This document shows positions 20,360 through 27,883 of a stretch of 32,439 nt of DNA, piece after piece. This DNA is from Heterotrichella gracilis (taxonomy: Eukaryota > Sar > Xanthophyceae > Tribonematales > Xanthonemataceae). Positions within the stretch are counted from its first letter, which is position 1. The number at the start of each line of letters is the position of its first letter. The stretch covers positions 1 to 32,439 of the forward strand of contig JAULBX010027983.1 in assembly GCA_032358255.1 (NCBI GenBank). Direction: 5' to 3'. Under the pieces are notes generated by a model that was not told the origin of the DNA, made no database searches, and was given only the letters and a program-made list of their open reading frames with translations. A program made the position numbers and the translations under genes.

Positions 20360-22780
20360 TCACGCCGCCTTTGCTTTCCCAAGCTGCGGCCCCGAGTATG
20401 AGGAGAACGAGAGGTAGGCGGTCCACACGATGCCGCATGTGGACATGTACAAGACTTGCTGGTGGAGGGGGATGAGCCAGAAGTTGATGGAAGCGGCGGG
20501 GACCCAGAACTTCCAGCCTGCGGGGGGTGGGGGGTGGGTCAGTGTGTGGTTCGTGGTGGTGATGGGGATGTGGGATGTTTGGAGGGTGGGAGGGTGGGGT
20601 TTAAGAGGGCGGGGGAGAGTGGAGTTTAAGAGGGCGGGGACCCAGAACTCCAGGCCTGTGGATTGGGTGAGGGAGTGGGGGTTAGGAGGGCGGGCACCGC
20701 AGAGAGTGCTGACGGGGAAGGGGATCAGCCAGAGGTTGATGCAGGCAGAGGCACCCAGTATTTCCAGCCTGTGGGGGGTGTGAGGTATGGGGTTGGGAGG
20801 TTGGGGTAGGCAGGGTGCTGAGTGCAACTGTGCACTCTAGCTGCAGGATTAGGGTGCAGTGTTTAGGATTTGAGCGCATGAGTCCACGTATGCAGCCGTA
20901 GGTCCTAATCAGAAAAGGTGCCATGCAGGGATTTACAGATAACGATCGCCGCACCACCGCGGCTTGCCAACACCTGCCACAATGAGAGCAGAGGGTGGGC
21001 AAGCTCCTAAACCCTAAACCCTAAACCCTTTAGGCGGCAACTACCACAGCTGGCCAACACCTGCCACAATGGGAGCAGTGGGCGGCACCACCACAAGCTC
21101 CTAAATCCTAAACCCTGAAACCTAAGCCCCCACCCTCGCGCTGAGGCGAGGTAGCCGCAGGGTTGTGCGACAAGAGTAGGGTTTCCACGGAATTGTAGAG
21201 ATGAATGCAGGGTGCTTTGTAGAGTGATTGCAGCAATATCTTTAGGATTGATTGCAGGGTCAACCCAGGCGGGTGCAGTTTTAGGGCTATTGCAGGATTG
21301 TCAGGGTTTTGGAAGGGCACGTGCGCACCGTTGATGAGCGTGGGGACCAGGTCCCGTTTAATTTTCCCGGGGATTCCCGCTGCCTGCCCCTGCATCCCCA
21401 GGTTCATCCCAAACACCATGACCAGCACCAGCGGGGCCAGGCATGTCTGGTTCAGGAAAACCTGCAGGGAGGGAGGGGCAGATATAAAACGACAGGACAA
21501 TAGTGAGGTTTTTGTGAATAAGTTACCACGGGGTCTTCCCTGCATCGGCAGCAGGTTGTGCGAGGCAGGGCCACATGGAGCGTGGCCTCCATCGATGGAT
21601 GCATCCCGCATGGCGTGGGTGCACGCATTGAACTGGGCCTACTCTTGGTGCAGCTCAGCAGCTGGGTTTGCTGGTGCTAGGTGTGGAGAGCCAATCTGGC
21701 TGTATTGCTGGCACGCACTACCACACATTTTCTCGTTTTTAACTTAACCTTGGAATTCAAGATCCCCAAGCAGCTGCCAAATGCCAGTCCCATATATATG
21801 CATGCTGCTCACTGCACATTTGCCAAAAAGTGGCACTTTGTGCGGGCGAATGACTCCAGAAATTGGCAGAATTTGGCAGAAATTGGCGCCTATAGGAAGC
21901 CATACCCAAACATGGCGCCCTAGCCCTGTAGTGTCTGATATTCCTGCAAAAAGACCCTGCCCGACACCCTTCACGGCATGCAAGATGGCAGGCTTTTCCG
22001 TAGCGCCTTGTATTTTAGAATGTATGCGCAAAAACAACGCATGCCACCATATGCAAAAATAGACCTTTCCCATGCGCACCGCACCTTTCCCAGGAAGTGC
22101 GAGGGCACCTTGAGGGGCAGGATCGACTCCAGGAAGCGGTACCAGTAGTGCTGGAAGGGCCCGTACCACAGAAAGCCAAACCCAAACATGCGCGCTGTCC
22201 GGGAGGGGTCATAGCCCTGCTGGGTCTCCGGCTGCACAGGGAAGGGTACATGTTTAGGGTTTGAAATTAGGGTTTCTTAGTTGCCCAACCCTAACGAGGG
22301 GTCGTAGCCTTGCTGGGTTTCCGGCTGCAGGCGAAAGGCCCACGTTTAGGTTTGTGGTCTAGGGGTTGGGCTGTAGGGTACATGTTTAGGGTTTGTGGTC
22401 GAAGGGTTGGGCTAGGGTGCCTGTGGGTACCTATTATGTGCGTAAACCCTTAGCCATAAGCTGTACGAGGTGCGTGCACCCACCACAGGCATCTCCAGCT
22501 AGGGTTTATGATTACGGTTTTGTTATTCGGGTTGAAGGTTTGGCAGTGAGGGAACGTGCCCCAGTGGGGCCATAGCCACCCACTGGCTGCAAATAATAAG
22601 GGTGTAGGGTTAGGGTTTGTGATGCAGGGACCCATTTTGGCCTAGGTGATGGGATAAGGACCCTACCGTGCTGTAATGCCGCGTGAGACCCTGTGCCACC
22701 AAATCCCCAACTGCTGAAAGGGCTCCCGAGGTGATGGCTGCCTTGAAAACTGCGTTTCCCAGTAGCCCCTGGAAGCCCAT
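20360..22780 (-). CDS. Mpv17/PMP22 family membrane protein
   Basis: Four exons on the minus strand: 22780-22667, 22231-22085, 21461-21329 and 20517-20360. Phase is continuous and 552 nt encode 183 aa, close to the usual length of about 175-200 aa. The start ATG 22780 gives MGFQGLLGNAVFKAAITSGA then LSAVGDLVAQ, the family N-terminal signature. Exon 2 has RTARMFGFGFLWYGPFQHYW, exon 3 a hydrophobic segment (CLAPLVLVMVFGMNLGMQG). Exon 4 has the family hallmark WKFWVPAASINFWLIPLHQQ followed by VLYMSTCGIVWTAYLSF. Members are four-helix proteins of mitochondrial, peroxisomal or plastid membranes, some forming channels; the compartment is not decidable here. Copies of the exon 2 and exon 4 starts lie upstream of those exons. 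Confidence 0.9.
20518..20780 (-). repeat. Two copies of the Mpv17-like exon 4 start, upstream of the exon and open in frame
   Basis: The gene-strand frame 20827-20360 is uninterrupted through three versions of the exon start: RLEILGASACINLWLIPFPV (about 20775-20715), GLEFWVPALL (about 20660-20625) and the intact GWKFWVPAASINFWLIPL (from 20517). The spacers are C-rich. Confidence 0.8.
20945..21115 (-). repeat. Direct repeat with telomere-like core in Mpv17-like intron 3
   Basis: GCCAACACCTGCCACAATG is present at 20966-20984 and again at 21053-21071. Each is followed by GAGCAG and an AAGCTCCTAA block. Between them lies CCTAAACCCTAAACCCTAAA (from 21007), an interstitial telomere-like array. Confidence 0.8.
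22232..22345 (-). repeat. Copy of the Mpv17-like exon 2 start with acceptor
   Basis: The intact acceptor and exon read GTGCAG|CCGGAGACCCAGCAGG on the gene strand (22236-22216). The copy reads CTGCAGCCGGAAACCCAGCA followed by AGGCTACGACCCCTC, at about 22333-22295. It lies upstream of exon 2 in intron 1. Confidence 0.8.
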
Positions 22781-23910
22781 AAAGTTATTAATTTCAAGGT
22801 TTTGTGATCCCCTCAATGGTGTAAGAAGAGTCAATACTACCTAGTCTGGCAGGGTATATGCAAGGGGCTGGCTGCTAGTCATGGCGCATGGGCGGGAGTG
22901 CACTTTAAAACCGTCCGAGCATTGCGGAGAGTGGGCCATGCGGGAGTGAACCAATGCTGCTAGTTGCGCCACTGGGTTGAGTAAAGACAATTTTGCCCAC
23001 TCAAAGTGTCAAGACCTTGAAAAGGGCGTTTGAGCGGGAAATACACATCCATGCAGGACACGCCATGCATGCCGCTCGTTTCAGTGTAAAAAAATCCTTG
23101 CCCATGCGTTGTCTTAAGACTTTGTCATGCCAGTAGAGCGGGATTTACATTCCATGCTTGCACCCACCCACCCGGATGAGCAGGAGTTACACATAATGCA
23201 TGCATATGCTTCAGGCATGAGTGGATGTCTAATGCAACACTAGAGGGCAACTACCCCCAGCATCGACATACATGCACATTAGGAGCAACCATGCTACAGA
23301 TAGTACGACTCGATCACCTGCAGAGCCTGGGCGGACTAGCACGACGCAAGCAGTTGCTTACCTTTTGTTGCACAGACCCCACCCCTCCTTGACTGCTCGC
23401 CCTAGCTCGAGAACTGGAGGGTACTCTGGGAAGTAAGGGCCCTCTTCCGAATGGCAACGAGGTACCAAAGGGCCCGTGGCCGAACATGGCTCCTTCCTTT
23501 TGCTGTGGGTTGCGTTACGAGTACTTGGTATTAATGTGCTGGGTATCAGAGTTCACTCTTCAGTAGTTAGCTATAGATTACAGTTGGTAGTAGTTTAAAA
23601 CGGCCCAGTCAAGCCTGGAGTTTGCCAACTAAAGCTCGACACTGCCAGTTGGGTACCAATTTTGAGCGAATTTGTGTATGCATGCATCTTTCCGGGGAGG
23701 TGGTGCACTCCCCCTGCAAGTGGTTCAAACTGCGCAATTGTTTCAGGCTGGAGACACACAACTTCAACGCAACATCAACCAATAAACAACGACATCGCAG
23801 TAGTAACCCCTTCACTTCTCCTAGCCTGATCTGCCTGGGCACAATCCGATTTGCATGCATTTGCATGCATTGGATGCCACAGCCAACCCTCGAAGCCCCA
23901 GCGACCACCA
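22781..23910. promoter_or_regulatory. Divergent intergenic region between Mpv17-like (-) and ALG14 (+)
   Basis: About 1.1 kb that should contain both promoters. It has four perfect TGCATGCA palindromes (23197-23204, 23679-23686, 23852-23859, 23862-23869). The last two form a tandem TTGCATGCAT pair about 40 bp before the ALG14 ATG. No TATA box was assigned and no coding exon recognised. Confidence 0.45.
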
Positions 23911-26464
23911 ATGGTTGACCTCCTCACTCTCATCATTTTCTTTGTGTGTATTATAACTGCCACCTTCCTCCGCGTGCTGTTGCTGAGGCGGGCAGGGCCC
24001 CCAAAGCAATCCCGTCATGGCACCACCAAACTGCTGGTGGTGTTGGGATCAGGTAAGCACGCAACCCACACAGCCCTTGACCACTCCTCGACGAGTTTAA
24101 TATACAACACTCAAGGTCCTATGACGTGCAAAAGTGGTCCACTCCCCTTCAACACTGTGCATAACCAGCTCAGGCTGGTAGCCCACTTGCATGTCTTGAT
24201 CAGACTGGACCTTACTGGTTGGCCACCAATGAGGTGCTGCAGCTAGTGGAAGAACGTGGTGGCCATGGTGCACACTTCTGAACTCGGGAACCACAACCTC
24301 TGGCCTGATGGAAGTTGTATCCGCTGGCCGTGTGGCAGTGCCCAGCAAACCACACGGACACAAACAAGTGTCAGCACATACTGGCCTGGCCTGGCCTGGC
24401 CTCCTTATTAGACAGGACAGTCATTTCTGCTGGTGGTGGTGCGTGGTGCATAGGGTATGCCTAGGGTCACCATGTGCGCATAGGGTATGTATAATGCCCT
24501 ATGGGCCACCGTGTGGTATGTATAAACATGCTCTATGGGTCACCGTGTACGCACGTAGTGACCTAGGCATTCCCCTTGGGGGCACACACGGTTCCGTAAT
24601 TAACAGTAATTAACATAACAGTAATTAAAATGCTGAACGTGACTCGCTTGCTTTTTCAGGAGGCCACACCGCTGAGATGCTGCAGCTGGTGACCCACTTA
24701 GACAAGCACAAGTATGCGCCCCGCTCCTACGTGTCTGCAGCCACAGACATACTCAGCAACATCAAGGCGCTGCGCCTGGAGGAGGAGTGCGCAGCCAAGC
24801 AGGTGGGTGGCAGCAACCAGGCGGGGTGATATTGCGGTTTTGAGGTTTGGAATAGTTCCACAGCCAATGGCCATGCCATTATTTAGGTGTAGTGTGGGCA
24901 TCCCTTGTGCCCATTCTTGCACATGCGTCCAAACACATCCTGAGCATCATGAAGGCGATGTGGCTGGAGGAGGAGTGCGCAGCCAAGCAGGTGGGTGGCA
25001 AATAGAGTGGTGTAGGTTTGGGAGGGCACCGCGGTGTCAATCAGGACAGTGTCACAACCCCATGGCCATGCTGTTGTAGGTGACAACCCAAAAAACAATA
25101 AACTAGCGGTGGATAAATCTTTATATTTATATTTATATTTATTATTATTGTTATACATCTTTTTCCCCTTCTAATGGTGCTACTGTGGTACTGCGATTCA
25201 AAGTCTGAGACCAACCTCCAGCAGACAAGGGCGTCCTCATTCCTAACAATGGCCGCTGGACTGCAGAAACCTGATGGAGCTCCTCCCCAGGGTGTGGAGG
25301 TCTTCAAAATCCCCCGGAGCAGGGAAGTGGGCCAGTCATACGTCACCTCGGTAGCGACCACGCTGTACGCCATCTGGTTTGCCTTTTGGATCGTGGTGCG
25401 CCAAAGACCGCAGCTGGTGCGTTCTCCCACCCTTCCCAATGTGATGTGATAGTTACTCGCATGACATCTTTTGAAAGGGTTACTTACATGCATGCTATTA
25501 TTTGATAGGGCACCAAGCGTTACTGAACCATGCAATGTCTGAAAGCCTACAAGGAGAGTAGGGTGAAGGTCTGGGCTGCAACGTGTTCCCATGTGATTCT
25601 ATGGGTGGGGGTGAGCTGTGCACCAGTTCTGCACAAATAGTACTGCCCAAGCACACGTGGTCACCCAGAACGCTATGCCCGCTAAGGCAGAGCTGGGTGG
25701 CGCATTCCGTGGTCATCTGGAACCCTAAACCCTTAACTAGGTATTGGCCTTACTGGCTGCTCTCACGCAAGTACAACCACATGTGGTGGTGCAAGGGGCC
25801 AGGCACCAGCATCCCCATCTGGGTTGTCAGCCACAAACCCTACACCCTAACCTAGGGTTTGGCCTTATTTACTCGTGCTTTGCAGGTGCTTGTCAACGGG
25901 CCAGGCACCTGCATACCCATCTGCCTGTCGGCATTCCTCCTACGGTGCGTGCTCCCTGAATGCCCCCTTGCAACCCTGGCGAGGTTTGCAAAATCCAACA
26001 AAAATGCATCTCCTTCCCATCATCAGTCATGGTCTGCATGTGGCAATGCACTCAGTCTCTTTTTGCAAGCTTGAACAAATGAGTATAATAATATAACTAA
26101 ATGCTCAGTATTTCTTTGAAAAGGCAAGTTGGATGTGCTGTAGGAGTCAGCAAAGTGGAGCGCACGTCCTCCTATCCATGGCGCCTTGGCAGGGTCACCT
26201 AGGGTTTATGATGTAGGGTATAGGGTTTATAAATTCGCCATTTGTGGATGCACGCTTGTTCAGCCCCTTGTTTGCGCCCTGTGCAGGGTATTGGGCGTCC
26301 TTGACTGCCGGATCGTGTACGTGGAGAGCATCGCCCGCGTGGTGAAGCTGTCCCTGTCAGGGAAGCTACTGTACCACCTGGGGATTGCTGACCAGGTGCT
26401 GGTGCAGTGGCCGGAGCTCAGAGGGAGGTATCCGGGAGCCGTGTATGCTGGCAGGCTGTACTGA
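23911..26464 (+). CDS. ALG14: ALG14, UDP-N-acetylglucosamine transferase membrane subunit
   Basis: Five exons: 23911-24052, 24660-24802, 25222-25416, 25886-25944 and 26287-26464. Phase is continuous and 717 nt encode 238 aa. ALG14 anchors ALG13 at the ER and forms the transferase that adds the second GlcNAc to dolichol-PP-GlcNAc in N-glycan assembly. The N-terminal membrane anchor is LLTLIIFFVCIITATFLRVL. It is followed by LLVVLGSGGHTAEMLQLV (the Gly-rich GT28/ALG14 motif, split by intron 1), IPRSREVGQSYVTSV, VNGPGTCIPICLSAFLL and VYVESIARVVKLSLSGKLLY, ending in VQWPELRGRYPGAVYAGRLY. The exon 3 acceptor could be 25221 or 25224, a one-Gln difference. No fused ALG13 domain is present, so ALG13 must be elsewhere. 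Introns 2 and 3 and the 3' flank carry copied exon junctions. Confidence 0.95.
24381..24575 (+). repeat. CCTGG microsatellite and degenerate tandem repeat in ALG14 intron 1
   Basis: A (CCTGG)n run starts at about 24382. From about 24448 three loose units follow, built on ATAGGGTATG...CTATGGG(C/T)CACCGTGT. The block is bounded by near-perfect inverted repeats: ATGCCTAGGGTCAC at 24457-24470 and GTGACCTAGGCAT at 24558-24570, differing by one base. Confidence 0.6.
24738..25072 (+). repeat. Copy of ALG14 exon 2 end, donor and intron start
   Basis: The exon end GAGGAGGAGTGCGCAGCCAA then GCAG|GTGGGTGGCA recurs exactly about 183 bp downstream (24966-25000). Upstream CATCAAGGCGCTGCGCCTGG is matched by CATGAAGGCGATGTGGCTGG, and flanking CCATGGCCATGC-like sequence also matches. 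The copy keeps its donor inside intron 2. Confidence 0.88.
25728..25935 (+). repeat. Copy of ALG14 exon 4 start, upstream in intron 3
   Basis: GGGCCAGGCACCAGCATCCC then CATCTG (about 25797-25822) corresponds to exon 4 GGGCCAGGCACCTGCATACC then CATCTG (from 25900). The preceding TTGGCCTTA blocks also match. In the copy the acceptor CAG is replaced, so it is probably dead. Confidence 0.8.
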
Positions 26465-27883
26465 ACGGGGGGTTTGGTGCGGGGTCTTTTTTGATACAGT
26501 TCTGGCCATTTTGGGTTGCTTGGTTGCGCAAATGGGGACCATTGCTCACGTGGTGAAGCTGTCCCTCACCTGGCGATTGCAGACCAGGTGCGGGTGCAGT
26601 GGCCGGAGCTCAGGCAGCGGTATCCTGGAGCCGTGTATGCCGGCATGCTGTACTGATTCTGGGGTTTGGTCTGGGCTCATAAATGATGCAGTATTGCACA
26701 TTTTGGGTTGAAGGATTTTGCAAATGGGGAGCATCGCCCATGTGGTGCAGCTGTTGCTGTTTTGCAACTTGCAATGCAGAGGAGTGCGGGATGTGCAGTG
26801 ACTGGACCTTAGGGAGCAGTACCAGGGCAGACTGCTGCGGAGAGGCTGTACTGAACAACTGACTTTCTTAAGGTTCCACAGTGTCTGTGGCGCGTACCAT
26901 GCAGAGTCATGGACTCCAATGAATTCCAATCCAGTCCCCAAACTTGCGGCTGATGAAAGGTGCCTGGAGGCCTTGGCCATGCCAGCTTAGTAAGGACTAC
27001 AGCGGTAGAGTGCGGCCCTGGGCTTTGCCATACTCTGTCAGGCGGCGGCCTGTAACAGTCCACCTGTACCCTTGGCGCTCCACCCACTGAAACCTGCTGC
27101 ATGAGTGCATGTGGCGGTCAGGGGAGGCCTACCAGGAGTGTGACGCAGTATGGTACTAGTGCATAGGGCTCTGGTCTGAGCGCATGATGATCTAGATCTG
27201 GTCTGAGGGCAGCCCACAAGAAGCTTCCTTTGGGTTGTTGCCACATGCGGCGTGTCCCCGCACTCCACCACCGCAAAATTTGCACTTTTAAAAAGTGAAA
27301 ATCTCATAAAAAACTATAGAGCCTGGGCCAGGCTCTGACGAGGGGATGGCGGATATTGGAGTGCCCCTCATTTGAAAAACATATTTTATAAATACAAATA
27401 CGTACCTCAAATTGATTGAAAATAAAATATTAATGTTTTGGTATCCCCCCGTCACTTGTTTTGCAATCCTCCCCTGCCACACTCCACACTCCAAACCAAC
27501 ATGCATGCATATAGCGGCCAACCTCCGCAAAACCAAAAGCAGACAAACAAATAAAACCCGGCCGTAAGTTGTTCGCACGCACGTACACTTGTGCAACCTG
27601 CATGCACCAACGCCTCGTCGGTTCGAAGCTGCCAGCACCGACGCATGCCCACACGTCCCCACCACCACCCACTTTCAAAACAACGCTCTAGCTCTGAGCC
27701 AGCTAGCCTGCTCCACAACCAAGTACCGTGCCATCGGCTCACTTTCGTCACCAGCCTGACATACACATCGCAGTAGCGCAACAAGGATAGGAAATTTAGC
27801 AGGGCGGCAGCGCCAACAGCCATCCCACCAACCCCAGTTTTCACCACACCACCTTCTGTCACCCCAGCTGCCAGCACGGCACC
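26465..27883. other. ALG14 3' flank with two last-exon copies, then promoter region of the DUF3172 gene
   Basis: GTGGTGAAGCTGTCCCT...CAGTGGCCGGAGCTCAG...GTATGC from exon 5 recurs at about 26545-26655, ending in CATGCTGTACTGA. It recurs more weakly at about 26725-26853, ending in AGGCTGTACTGA. Farther on, 27365-27440 is strikingly AT-rich, a short palindrome CACTTTTAAAAAGTG lies at 27283-27297, and TGCATGCA occurs at 27502-27509 and 27599-27606. No other gene was recognised. A 215-codon minus frame across 27452-28099 is the shadow of the next gene. Confidence 0.6.
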
